DNA of 63,847 nucleotides from a virus. The position numbers and the translations under genes were made by a program. The notes beneath the pieces are model-generated. The model had not been told where the DNA came from and made no database searches. It was given only the letters and a program-made list of their open reading frames with translations. The DNA is taken from the IMG/VR virus record IMGVR_UViG_3300025131_000031, positions 1 through 63,847 of that record; one strand, 5' to 3'. Shown one piece after another: positions 17,864 to 25,569 of this stretch (positions are counted from its first letter, which is position 1; every line of letters starts with the position of its first letter).

Positions 17864-18123
17864 ATCAATGGTACCCGAAGTGGGATTCGAACTGTTGTAA
17901 TCCTCAACCTCCTGCAGGATATAGATGGGATTTTTGTACTCAAACAATGGAGCCAGATCCTGATTACATTATAGTTCCAAAGAATGAAGTAGAAATAAAA
18001 GATCCAGATAAATGTACTTGTAACACTAGAAACCTAATGACTTATGGATGTGATTGCGGAGCATTCAAGAATGAACAAGTTCAAATAAGAAAGAAACGTA
18101 AAAGGTATAGGAAATACACATGA
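17860..18123 (+). CDS. Small protein with CxCx9CxCG tag
   Basis: 87 aa. Near the C-terminus it carries the tag CTCNTRNLMTYGCDCG, four cysteines spaced CxCx9CxC, likely one metal site. The tag recurs in the proteins ending at 18518 and 29719 and in a fragment ending at 20132. Here a basic tail (RKKRKRYRKY) follows the tag. The N-terminal codons lie on a 25-bp stretch that is the exact inverse of the tRNA-Leu 3' end at 56142-56166, so this start was built from tRNA-derived sequence. Function unknown. Confidence 0.6.
   Translation: MNQWYPKWDSNCCNPQPPAGYRWDFCTQTMEPDPDYIIVPKNEVEIKDPDKCTCNTRNLMTYGCDCGAFKNEQVQIRKKRKRYRKYT
17868..17892 (-). repeat. 25-bp antisense match to the tRNA-Leu(TAG) 3' end
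   Basis: These 25 bases are the exact reverse complement of 56142-56166, which covers part of the T-arm, the acceptor strand and the encoded CCA of tRNA-Leu(TAG). The match ends inside the T-loop and includes the base after CCA. It may be a captured tRNA end, an old attachment or recombination site, or an antisense element. Confidence 0.85.
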
Positions 18124-18518
18124 GTTTTCATATGGCTATTCCAGATTTTATATCAAGGGTTGTTAAAGATAATCCAAGTGTAGAGGAAAAAACTCTATTC
18201 GATTTGATTATAGATATAGCTAAAAGAATGAAGATAGATGGTTGTCAATTGAATTTTATGGTCGACCGGGATGGATACGTTGCAGCTTGGAATCACAACA
18301 TTTTTCCTAATGTTACCATATATTCATTTAACGTGTTTACAGAAAATTTTATGAAAGAGAATATCTATGATCATCTCAGTCAAGAAGACTTTGGTAGAAT
18401 ATCTATTTCATTCAAACAACATGATAATAAAGATACACTTGTTCCGAGAACCAAGCCTAGTTGTACTTGCAGTACTAAACAATTGATGAGGGAAGGATGT
18501 ATTTGTGGGGCAATCTAA
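18120..18518 (+). CDS. Hypothetical protein with C-terminal CxCx9CxCG tag
   Basis: 132 aa. The body (about 110 residues) is an alpha/beta protein without a recognised motif. The last residues are the tag CTCSTKQLMREGCICGAI. The DNA that encodes REG of the tag also supplies the purine-rich ribosome site (AGGGAAGGA) for the epimerase gene, which begins 14 bases before this stop codon. It overlaps the preceding tag gene by 4 bases. Confidence 0.6.
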   Translation: MSFHMAIPDFISRVVKDNPSVEEKTLFDLIIDIAKRMKIDGCQLNFMVDRDGYVAAWNHNIFPNVTIYSFNVFTENFMKENIYDHLSQEDFGRISISFKQHDNKDTLVPRTKPSCTCSTKQLMREGCICGAI

Positions 18519-19644
18519 AAGTTTAAAAAATGATTCAGAAAAATTAATATTAAATGACTCATTCAAATTAGTTCCTAAAAATGAGAAGGAAACACATCTA
18601 ATAACAGGTGGTTTGGGTCATATTGGTTCATACATAGTAGAGCATCTTGCAGAAACTAGAAAAAAATGCAGGATTGTAGTAGTTGATAATCTATACAATG
18701 GTAAGATAGAGAATATAAAAGAAGCTAAGAAGAAGGCATCAAAAAGATCGAATGAAATAACTCACATAAATGAAGATATAGCAGACTACGACTATATAGA
18801 TGATATTTTTGAAGAATATAAACCTCAATTCGTATATCATCAAGCTTCAATGCTTACACAAGATACAAGAGAATTTAGACTAAAAGGATTTCAAGTTAAT
18901 ACTTCAGGCTTTACAAATGTTATAGAATTATGCAAGAGATATTCTGTTCACAAACTAGTATATGCTTCTTCTGCATCTGTTTATGGTAATCCAGAAATAG
19001 TTCCTACTAAGGAAGATCATCATTTCAATAATTGCAAATTGCTCTATGGAGCTACAAAAATTGCAAATGAATTTATAGCAAGATCATATGCAGATCAAGT
19101 CGGATTAAGAGTTATTGGCTTAAGATATTTCAATGTATATGGATCAAGACAATCAACAGCTAATGTTTATACTCAAATAGTTCCAAAGTGGATCAATGAA
19201 ATGCTATCAGGTAATGTTCCTCCGATTATAGAAATTTATGGAGATGGTAGTCAAACAATGGATATGATCCACGGAAAAGATGTTGGTAGATTAAATGTTT
19301 TGGCAATGAGAAAAGATTTACAAGCGGGAACAATGTTTCAAGATAAGCATCCAGGTCTGCATACTACAACTTATGAAAGAGAATTTGATGGCTTTCTGAA
19401 TATAGGATCTGGCATACAAACTAGTGTATTAGAATTGTATGCCGTTATTAAAGAAGAATTAGAGTTGCAAACAGATATGGAAATTAATGCATTACAATTA
19501 TTTCAAAAACATGACCCTGCACTAGTAAAAGAAAGACAAGCTGATACTCACTTAATGCACAAACTCCTTGGAAAACATTCGATTGATGTTAGAAAAGGAA
19601 TATCAATGACAATTAAAGATATACTGAAAACTCGGAGAAAGTAG
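18505..19644 (+). CDS. NAD-dependent epimerase/dehydratase (UDP-glucose 4-epimerase-like)
   Basis: 379 aa from a GTG start placed 7 bases after GGAAGGA. After a 30-residue extension comes the Rossmann motif ITGGLGHIGSYIVEHL, then VVDNLYNGK, VYHQASMLT, YASSASVYG with the catalytic Ser/Thr region, and the Y-x-x-x-K as YGATK. RYFNVYGSRQ is typical of extended SDR sugar epimerases/dehydratases. It probably acts on a UDP- or GDP-sugar for the glycan made by the island. The N-terminal extension is unusual. Confidence 0.78.
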   Translation: MGQSKSLKNDSEKLILNDSFKLVPKNEKETHLITGGLGHIGSYIVEHLAETRKKCRIVVVDNLYNGKIENIKEAKKKASKRSNEITHINEDIADYDYIDDIFEEYKPQFVYHQASMLTQDTREFRLKGFQVNTSGFTNVIELCKRYSVHKLVYASSASVYGNPEIVPTKEDHHFNNCKLLYGATKIANEFIARSYADQVGLRVIGLRYFNVYGSRQSTANVYTQIVPKWINEMLSGNVPPIIEIYGDGSQTMDMIHGKDVGRLNVLAMRKDLQAGTMFQDKHPGLHTTTYEREFDGFLNIGSGIQTSVLELYAVIKEELELQTDMEINALQLFQKHDPALVKERQADTHLMHKLLGKHSIDVRKGISMTIKDILKTRRK

Positions 19645-19974
19645 ATGGAAGTATTATTTTCAACAACAAGGATTGAAAATCCTGCTAACAATTTAGACTA
19701 TTTGCAAGTCGATGCAGAAGTTACTGAATTCAATGAAAAAGCTCAAGTGAATATTCAGTGGAGTGAAATCCCAGTAAATTCTAAAATAGCTACTTCAAAA
19801 TTCTTTAAAGATCTTAAGGTAGCATTTGAAAACATTTTGGCAAATAGACTAGTCATAAAGAAGGACACAAAAATAAATTCATTACATCAAATAGTAAATA
19901 ATGGAATAAATACTGATCTGCCAGGTACTATTGATCCTGTTAGAATTAATGCGTTTGAACAAAGAATAGTTTAG
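19645..19974 (+). CDS. Hypothetical protein
   Basis: 109 aa, not recognised. It follows the epimerase stop codon directly. The N-terminal half is beta-like (LQVDAEVTEF, AQVNIQW), the C-terminal half helical. A GGAGG shortly after its stop codon leads into the degraded region before the Nudix gene. Confidence 0.5.
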   Translation: MEVLFSTTRIENPANNLDYLQVDAEVTEFNEKAQVNIQWSEIPVNSKIATSKFFKDLKVAFENILANRLVIKKDTKINSLHQIVNNGINTDLPGTIDPVRINAFEQRIV

Positions 19975-20021
19975 GAGGTTTTATGTTAAAAAAGATTTTT
20001 TTCTCATAGGAAAATGGATAA

Positions 20022-20132
20022 TCTGATCTTCTCTTTGAAGATAGTAAATTTAATAAGGAGTTGAATTCTTGTGATTGTGAAATCAATCACCTAATGGCCA
20101 ACGGCTGTACTTGTGGAGCAATGGAGGATTAA
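20022..20132 (+). pseudogene. C-terminal fragment carrying a CxCx9CxCG tag
   Basis: A start-less open frame ends in CDCEINHLMANGCTCGAMED, the fourth copy of the cysteine tag. Upstream, a short ORF from an ATG with GGAGG (19983) stops after eight codons, so the gene has lost its 5' part or is frame-disrupted. Its last codons contain ATGGAGGA, which serves as the ribosome site for the Nudix gene at 20133. Confidence 0.5.
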
Positions 20133-20648
20133 ATGTTAAAAACGTTATGTGAAAACGATTGGGTTTCACTATTAGATTTAAATGGTTATGTATACAGTCA
20201 TGAAACAAGATGCAACGGAGTTATTGTAGCCATTTTACCTTATAGAAGAAATGAAAAAGGTCGGCTACAATTTTTGTTAAGAAGAGAGATTACACCTTGT
20301 TGGTCTATGGAATTTGAAGATTCAGCTATAACAGGTGGATTAGAAAAGAATGATTCTATATTTACAGTTCTTAAAGAGCTTCACGAAGAGGCTGGTTATA
20401 AAGCAGAACAAAATGAATTGAAGATTTTAGGAAAATGTAGAGCTTCAAAATCTACTGATACTGAGTATCATTTATATGCGATCAATGTTCAGAATAAAGA
20501 GCAAGGAGCATTAGAAGGTGATGAACTCGATGATGATGCAATAAACAAAGATGCAAGTGTAGTCTGGTCCGATGATGCAGATTCTGTTGACCCATTGGTA
20601 TCTGTAATGTATGTTAGATTAATGAGAATATTGGGAGAAGAACTATGA
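20133..20648 (+). CDS. Nudix hydrolase
   Basis: 171 aa. The Nudix box runs from GGLEKND to KELHEEAGY, keeping the EE pair that binds metal; Arg of the REuxEE core is replaced by Lys, and the Glu after the first Gly run is not well kept. The substrate could be an NDP-sugar, dinucleotide or damaged nucleotide. GGAGG lies 7 bases upstream. It overlaps the next gene by 4 bases. Confidence 0.7.
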   Translation: MLKTLCENDWVSLLDLNGYVYSHETRCNGVIVAILPYRRNEKGRLQFLLRREITPCWSMEFEDSAITGGLEKNDSIFTVLKELHEEAGYKAEQNELKILGKCRASKSTDTEYHLYAINVQNKEQGALEGDELDDDAINKDASVVWSDDADSVDPLVSVMYVRLMRILGEEL

Positions 20649-20932
20649 GTGATCTATATGAATTAGTTAGATTAGAAAATCAAAGGAAACATGCAGTAAA
20701 AATAGAACTGATGCAAAAACATGGGTATAAATATAATTTCAGCACCGATGTTTGGGAAAATGATAGCCCTGAAGCTGTTAGCAGAAGAGATAAGCGAGTA
20801 ACAGGATCATTAATAGAAGCATGTTCTCTAGCTGACTTAAAAAAGATACTCCCAGCATTGAACGATCCATTGAAATATAGTCTTATGCTATTTGATGAAT
20901 CAATAATGAAGCTCATACGAGTTTCAAAATAG
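20645..20932 (+). CDS. Hypothetical protein whose C-terminus is a copied segment
   Basis: 95 aa. Residues 1-80 are unrecognised. The last residues LFDESIMKL are encoded by a 28-bp sequence identical to one in the polymerase-like gene at 6918-6945. This suggests that recombination replaced the original C-terminus. The ATG overlaps the Nudix stop codon. Confidence 0.5.
   Translation: MSDLYELVRLENQRKHAVKIELMQKHGYKYNFSTDVWENDSPEAVSRRDKRVTGSLIEACSLADLKKILPALNDPLKYSLMLFDESIMKLIRVSK
20888..20915 (+). repeat. 28-bp direct repeat, copy 2
   Basis: Identical to 6918-6945 and in the same reading frame. The flanks diverge at once on both sides. Confidence 0.9.
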
Positions 20933-20996
20933 CGAATGAACACATTCTTTGCTTGCTTGATATTTATTATAAATCCAAGTAGATGGAGCATATGAA

Positions 20997-21674
20997 ATGA
21001 ATTGTGAAGAATGCGGAAAATCAATAACAGGCAGAGGTAAATCTAATTATTGTCAAAGATGCTTCATGAGAATAGTCAAGCCTGGCAAAAAAGGAGGAGG
21101 TTGGAGCAAAGGATTAACAAAAGATACTGATGATAGAATTAAAAAAATGTCCATAAAAGTATCCGCTGCACTTAAAGGAAAGCCCAAGACAGAAAAGCAT
21201 GCAACAAAATTATCAAAAATTTTCAGGAAAAAATACGCAGGAAAAGGTAATCCTTTTTATGGTAAAAAACATTCAGATGATACTAAAAAAATATTATCTG
21301 AAAAGGCTATACATAGATCAAAAAAAATTAATCCTATATTCAATATTTTAAACAATATTTCGAATTCAGATACTAGTATTGAAGTTGCTGTAGAAAATTT
21401 TTTACAATCGGAAAAAATCGAATACAAGAAACAATATAGAATATATTATAATAAAATAAATTTTAAGATATATGATTTCTATCTACTAAAAGAGAATATT
21501 CTGATAGAAGTTGATGGTGATTTTTGGCATTGTAAATTAGAGAAAAAACCCAAGAATTATAAAGATATAATTGTGAATGATAAATTAAAAAATGATTTAG
21601 CTACAGAGAATGGATATAGATTAGTTAGAATATCTCAAAGCGAGTTAGATAGCGTTTGGAGGATTATAGTATGA
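20997..21674 (+). CDS. Homing-type endonuclease: zinc finger, NUMOD3, Vsr/DUF559-like nuclease
   Basis: 225 aa, the only intact member of a family whose decayed copies lie at 26836, 28092, 30472 and 61440. It has an N-terminal Cys4 finger (CEECGK, then CQRCFMR), a NUMOD3 segment around residue 85 (GKKHSDDTKKILSEKA), and a nuclease core with FKIYDFYLL, IEVDGDFWHC and GYRLVRISQSEL, as in Vsr-like PD-(D/E)xK enzymes. It probably cuts a site in the phage lacking the insertion. Its last codons (TGG AGG) provide GGAGG for the downstream glycosyltransferase. A TATTTATTATAAAT stretch upstream may be its promoter. Confidence 0.78.
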   Translation: MNCEECGKSITGRGKSNYCQRCFMRIVKPGKKGGGWSKGLTKDTDDRIKKMSIKVSAALKGKPKTEKHATKLSKIFRKKYAGKGNPFYGKKHSDDTKKILSEKAIHRSKKINPIFNILNNISNSDTSIEVAVENFLQSEKIEYKKQYRIYYNKINFKIYDFYLLKENILIEVDGDFWHCKLEKKPKNYKDIIVNDKLKNDLATENGYRLVRISQSELDSVWRIIV

Positions 21675-23218
21675 ATACTTTTCATATCCTCTGCTTAGCT
21701 GGAATCGGTGATATTCTATCACACATCACTAGACTGTCAGCAGTAGTTGCAATGAACAACCATAAGATAAAATTTTGGTTGGGAGGTTTTGGGAAGAGCC
21801 CTGAGTTCATGAAAGAAATTTTAGAAGCTGAGGGTGTTGAAGTTTCTCTAATTAAAAATCTTACATACCACAGTCAACTACCTGAAATGAGAGAATTTAT
21901 TAAGAGCAATGCTGTAAAAGAGGGAGATGTGTTTCAAGATTGGAGCTTTTGTGAGGAGATATTTCAAAACAAGGCTCCTATTTTTATGCAGTATCCGATG
22001 AGAGATCGATTCGATTATAAGTATGGACAAGATCTTCATAACTCAGAAAGACACAAGTATATTCAACACGGCCGATGTGTAGCTATACAGCCATTAACAA
22101 AAACAGGCAATGCTGAAGGTTTTGAATCTGATCTAGAGAGAGGTAGATTTTGGAGTAGAGATTGTTGGACATATATAATAGATAATCTGATTGAAGATGG
22201 ATTTACTCCTCTATTCACAGGATTAGAAGGTGAAGATTGGGGATTAGCTGATTATTGTAATGAAAAAAATTATCATTATGTCAATACATTAGGAACACCA
22301 ATAGATGAAACATTTGAAATACTAAGGTCATGCCACGGAAATATAGCTTGCAACTCATGGACATGGGAAATTACCTCTCGATGTGGAATTCCTACAGTAT
22401 GCTTCTATACAAAAAATCATTTCTTTATTCAGAATCATATTCCAGATGGCCCTTCAGATTTCTTTGACAATTGTATCATAGAAACTAATCAAGAAGCTGA
22501 TCCAGAACAATTATATCAAGCCTGGAAATATATGTATGATCATGATAAGAAACCAGATGTAAGTTACTCTGTATGCATGATCACCTATAACGATGAAGAG
22601 TGTATAGAGAAAACTATAGATAATGTTGTAGATACGGCTATTGATTCTTCAGAATTTATAGCTATAGATGGTGGTTCGACAGATAAAACTGTAGATATAC
22701 TAGAAAACAATGATTTGATAAGTGTGTTTACTAAAAAATGGGATGATGATTTTGAAGTACAGAAAAACTGTGCACTAAATAAAGCAACTAATAAATGGAG
22801 AGTATGGATTGACGCTGATGAAACCTACGAACCGATCTTCTGGAACCAACTGCCGTGGTATATTTGGCAAGCTGAAAACAATGGTGTTGACTGTATTTCG
22901 GTTCCAAGAATCAACATCATCGAAGGACTTACTGATGAAGAACTCCAAAAATATGCAGAAAGCAATGGGTGGCATCTCCAAGGATTCAGATGGGTTAACT
23001 ACCCAGATCACCAACAGAGAATATTCACAGACTCTTGCAAGTTTGTCGGCAGAACCCACGAGAGAATTACTGGTTACAAAAAAGATGCACTTCTTGTCGG
23101 AGTACACTGCTTACACCCAAAAACTAAGGAAAGACAAGAGAGAGGCTTCGAAAGAGAAAACAAACAATACAAAATAGAAGCAGATAAAATTTATGAAAGG
23201 GTTATGAAAGGAGAATAG
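21671..23218 (+). CDS. Two-domain glycosyltransferase (GT9-like plus GT2)
   Basis: 515 aa from ATG 21671, with GGAGG 8 bases upstream inside the end of the endonuclease gene. Residues about 1-290 resemble GT9 heptosyltransferases (an LAGIGDILSHITRL opening, VAIQPLTKTGNAEG, ACNSWTWEITSRCGIPTV). Residues about 300-515 are a GT2 domain: YSVCMITYNDEECIEKTIDN, FIAIDGGSTDKTVDIL and the DxD-type metal site as WIDADETYE. It probably elongates a glycan in the cytoplasm with NDP-sugars. An out-of-frame ORF at 22809-23177 is a shadow. Confidence 0.75.
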   Translation: MNTFHILCLAGIGDILSHITRLSAVVAMNNHKIKFWLGGFGKSPEFMKEILEAEGVEVSLIKNLTYHSQLPEMREFIKSNAVKEGDVFQDWSFCEEIFQNKAPIFMQYPMRDRFDYKYGQDLHNSERHKYIQHGRCVAIQPLTKTGNAEGFESDLERGRFWSRDCWTYIIDNLIEDGFTPLFTGLEGEDWGLADYCNEKNYHYVNTLGTPIDETFEILRSCHGNIACNSWTWEITSRCGIPTVCFYTKNHFFIQNHIPDGPSDFFDNCIIETNQEADPEQLYQAWKYMYDHDKKPDVSYSVCMITYNDEECIEKTIDNVVDTAIDSSEFIAIDGGSTDKTVDILENNDLISVFTKKWDDDFEVQKNCALNKATNKWRVWIDADETYEPIFWNQLPWYIWQAENNGVDCISVPRINIIEGLTDEELQKYAESNGWHLQGFRWVNYPDHQQRIFTDSCKFVGRTHERITGYKKDALLVGVHCLHPKTKERQERGFERENKQYKIEADKIYERVMKGE

Positions 23219-23219
23219 A

Positions 23220-23573
23220 ATGTTAAGTTTGAGCAATCATAGAGAAAAAAATGAATATGATTATAAACTAGAAGAAGCCGATCTAGATTTAACTGAAGAT
23301 GAAATAAGTAAGATTAAAAACCATGTTATAATAAAATCAGCCGATACTGTAGAATTCGGCGTTAAGGCTGGATATAATAGCAAAAAAATTATAGTACAAA
23401 AAATAGAGTATTATAAGACAGCTTTAGATCCTAGCTGTATACCGTACTATGAAAAAAATCCTTGGTTTACTCCTTGGATTAAAACTGGATATGTCGTAGA
23501 AAAAAATGAGAGTGGTTTAAGTTTGATCAAGCCCGGAGGCTGTAGTTCAGATAATACAGTGTATGAAGTATGA
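23220..23573 (+). CDS. Hypothetical protein
   Basis: 117 aa, not recognised; AAAGGAGA ribosome site at the end of the preceding gene. It contains a proline/tryptophan patch (YYEKNPWFTPWIKTGY). It overlaps the next small gene as ATGA. Confidence 0.5.
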   Translation: MLSLSNHREKNEYDYKLEEADLDLTEDEISKIKNHVIIKSADTVEFGVKAGYNSKKIIVQKIEYYKTALDPSCIPYYEKNPWFTPWIKTGYVVEKNESGLSLIKPGGCSSDNTVYEV

Positions 23574-23743
23574 AAATAACTAAATTAGAAAATGGAAATT
23601 ATGAATTTGCAGTTGATAAATCTGCTTTTTCAGAAGAGCAGCAAAAAGAAATAGATAGACTAATAACTTTACCAAAAGAAGAATTTAAGAAATTAGATCT
23701 TGATATTGAAATTGTATTGAGGAAAAAATGCCAAGACCAATAG
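23570..23743 (+). CDS. Small hypothetical protein, 57 aa
   Basis: 57 aa, starting at the ATGA overlap with the previous stop codon and running 16 bases into the next glycosyltransferase gene. It is charged and helical (SEEQQKEIDRLITLPKEEF). Both overlaps support translation. It resembles small antitoxin-like or accessory proteins only in size. Confidence 0.5.
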   Translation: MKITKLENGNYEFAVDKSAFSEEQQKEIDRLITLPKEEFKKLDLDIEIVLRKKCQDQ

Positions 23744-24753
23744 TAATACATCACCTCAATGCTTTGACATTAGGTGGAACAGAAAAAATGGTGCAAATCA
23801 TGATGAAGTGGTTCGTAAAAGATCCGACTTTCAATCATGTGTTAGCGTATCAATCACAGCAAGACAGAAGTAGAGAGAAATATTTTAGAGAGATTATGAG
23901 TGAATACAAGCTCATTCCTTATGCAAGCTATCCAGAATTCATTGCAATTGTTAGAAAACTTAGACCATTTATTATCCATAGGTATTCCGCTGGAATACCA
24001 GAATTCCCATTTGTTCAACCCGTTAAGGAAAATACAAAACACTTTGTTAGCACATCCGTCTTTGGCAACCAAGATGATACAATCGACATCAGCAGAGTAA
24101 TATTCGTTAGTAAACATGTGCAACATTTAGCTAATAGATTTGGTGATAAATACAGAGTAGTTAGAAACGCTATTGAAGATCCTTATACTGAGCATTGCCA
24201 TTCGTTAGGATTAGATCATGATGTATTTGTATTCGGTCATATTGGTAGACCTGATGAAAACACCTTCGATGATATAAACCTTAGAGCTTATAAAGAGATA
24301 GAGAATGACAAAACATTCTTCTTATGGCTGCCTGTCAATGGAATGGCTCAAGTAGCAGCACAAGATCTTGGATTGAAAAACTTCGATATGCTACCAAGAA
24401 CTACGGATGAAACTGAAATTAGTAAATTTTATAATTCAATCGATGTACTAGCTCATAGTAGAAGAGATGGTGAATGTAATCCTGCAGTGATGTTTGAAGC
24501 TTTTGCTCATAGAATCCCTGTTATAAGTCACTACGGAGTTCCTTTTAATGGACATATTGAGTGCGTGGGTAATGCTGGGTTTGTAGTTCCCCCTGGAGAT
24601 GTAGAAGAATATGCTAGAATAATGCAAGCCTTTATTGACAAAAAAGTAAATTATTATGCTCTGCAAGACAATGCTTATCAAAGATTTTACGAATGGGGAA
24701 GAGCAGAGAAATGGGCTGTTGAACAATTAAATATATATAAAGAATTATTTTAG
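23728..24753 (+). CDS. GT4-family glycosyltransferase
   Basis: 341 aa. IVIHHLNALTLGGTEKMVQI is the N-terminal GGxE acceptor loop of GT-B GT4 enzymes, VIFVSKHVQHLANRF the domain border, and RDGECNPAVMFEAFAHRIPV the C-terminal E-x7-E donor motif. VVPPGDVEEYA is the usual following strand. It transfers a sugar from an NDP donor. A tandem C-terminal remnant of a paralogue lies at 24803-24877, so this gene was once duplicated. Confidence 0.78.
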   Translation: MPRPIVIHHLNALTLGGTEKMVQIMMKWFVKDPTFNHVLAYQSQQDRSREKYFREIMSEYKLIPYASYPEFIAIVRKLRPFIIHRYSAGIPEFPFVQPVKENTKHFVSTSVFGNQDDTIDISRVIFVSKHVQHLANRFGDKYRVVRNAIEDPYTEHCHSLGLDHDVFVFGHIGRPDENTFDDINLRAYKEIENDKTFFLWLPVNGMAQVAAQDLGLKNFDMLPRTTDETEISKFYNSIDVLAHSRRDGECNPAVMFEAFAHRIPVISHYGVPFNGHIECVGNAGFVVPPGDVEEYARIMQAFIDKKVNYYALQDNAYQRFYEWGRAEKWAVEQLNIYKELF

Positions 24754-24802
24754 AAAGTTTATAAACCAGGAAGTAAATTATTATAAACTACAGGATAGGT
24801 GT

Positions 24803-24877
24803 TTGAATAATTTTAAGAATACTTGTCGAGCAGAAGATATGGCTAATAAACAGTTGTCGATATATAAGGAATTGTAA
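24803..24877 (+). pseudogene. C-terminal remnant of a duplicated GT4 gene
   Basis: A short open frame reads CRAEDMANKQLSIYKEL and stop. It lines up with the GRAEKWAVEQLNIYKELF terminus of the GT4 protein just upstream. Only this tail remains, 50 bases after the intact copy. Confidence 0.55.
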
Positions 24878-24893
24878 TGAGGAAGAAAAGGTT

Positions 24894-25442
24894 ATGAAAG
24901 GAAAAGCGGAGACTCTAAGAAAGACTAGAAATCCTAAAGACTATTTAGATGCTAATGGTAATAAGCTAAACATAGGTGATTCAGTTAGATTAGTGGAAGG
25001 TCCCGATGCTTTTGATGGTCATCTTGGTGGCGCTGAAGGAAAAATAGAAGGCTTCAATGATGATTCTAAATTCAAAATTGCAATTAGATGGGGAAATAAC
25101 AAAGAAACAGCTGGACATCACTCAAAATACTTAAGCAAATCTGATGTAGCTTTAGCTGATGGAGATTATGATATCGATGAAGATGACTCATTTCCAGAAG
25201 CAGAAGAAGAATTGTTAGATGATCATGATGGCGAAAGAGTTGATCATCCTGATCACTATAATTCTCACCCAAGTGGTATAGAAGCTATTGAAGTAGTAAG
25301 ACATTATAATTTTAATGTAGGGAATGCTCTTAAGTATCTATGGAGAGCAGGATTGAAAGATGAAAATACTGAAGTAGAAGATTTACGAAAAGCTATATGG
25401 TATATAAATGATGAAATTATGAGGTTAGAAGATGGATCTTGA
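24894..25442 (+). CDS. DUF3310-family protein
   Basis: 182 aa. Residues about 115-180 match DUF3310: VDHPDHYNS, IEAIEVVRHYNFNVGNALKY, LWRAGLKDE and VEDLRKAIWYINDE. The family is common in phages near nucleotide and DNA metabolism genes and has no confirmed activity. Residues 18-85 look like a small SH3/KOW-type barrel (GDSVRLVEG, GKIEGFNDD, KFKIAIRWGN). The domain pair is joined by an acidic linker. It overlaps the next small gene by 11 bases. Confidence 0.68.
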   Translation: MKGKAETLRKTRNPKDYLDANGNKLNIGDSVRLVEGPDAFDGHLGGAEGKIEGFNDDSKFKIAIRWGNNKETAGHHSKYLSKSDVALADGDYDIDEDDSFPEAEEELLDDHDGERVDHPDHYNSHPSGIEAIEVVRHYNFNVGNALKYLWRAGLKDENTEVEDLRKAIWYINDEIMRLEDGS

Positions 25443-25569
25443 AAAGATTGAAGAAATAGACACATTGACATGTATTTTAAATGTTGTATATAAGTTTGCT
25501 GAAACTAATGATGAAGATGATGCAGAAATTAAAGGTAGTGAATTAGTTAATTGGGCAAAAGATATATGA
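25432..25569 (+). CDS. Small hypothetical protein, 45 aa
   Basis: 45 aa, acidic and helical, overlapping the DUF3310 gene by 11 bases and the next start codon by 4 (ATGA). The tight overlaps support it; function unknown. Confidence 0.45.
   Translation: MDLEKIEEIDTLTCILNVVYKFAETNDEDDAEIKGSELVNWAKDI

Noticed and set aside
20957-20975. T4 late-promoter-like boxes (TATTTATTATAAAT here, similar near 11725, 40162 and 56180)
   Set aside because: The genome is so AT-rich that such boxes arise by chance, and no fixed spacing to genes is seen. Not annotated as promoters.
22809-23177. 122-codon + strand ORF
   Set aside because: Completely inside the GT2 domain of the glycosyltransferase in another frame.
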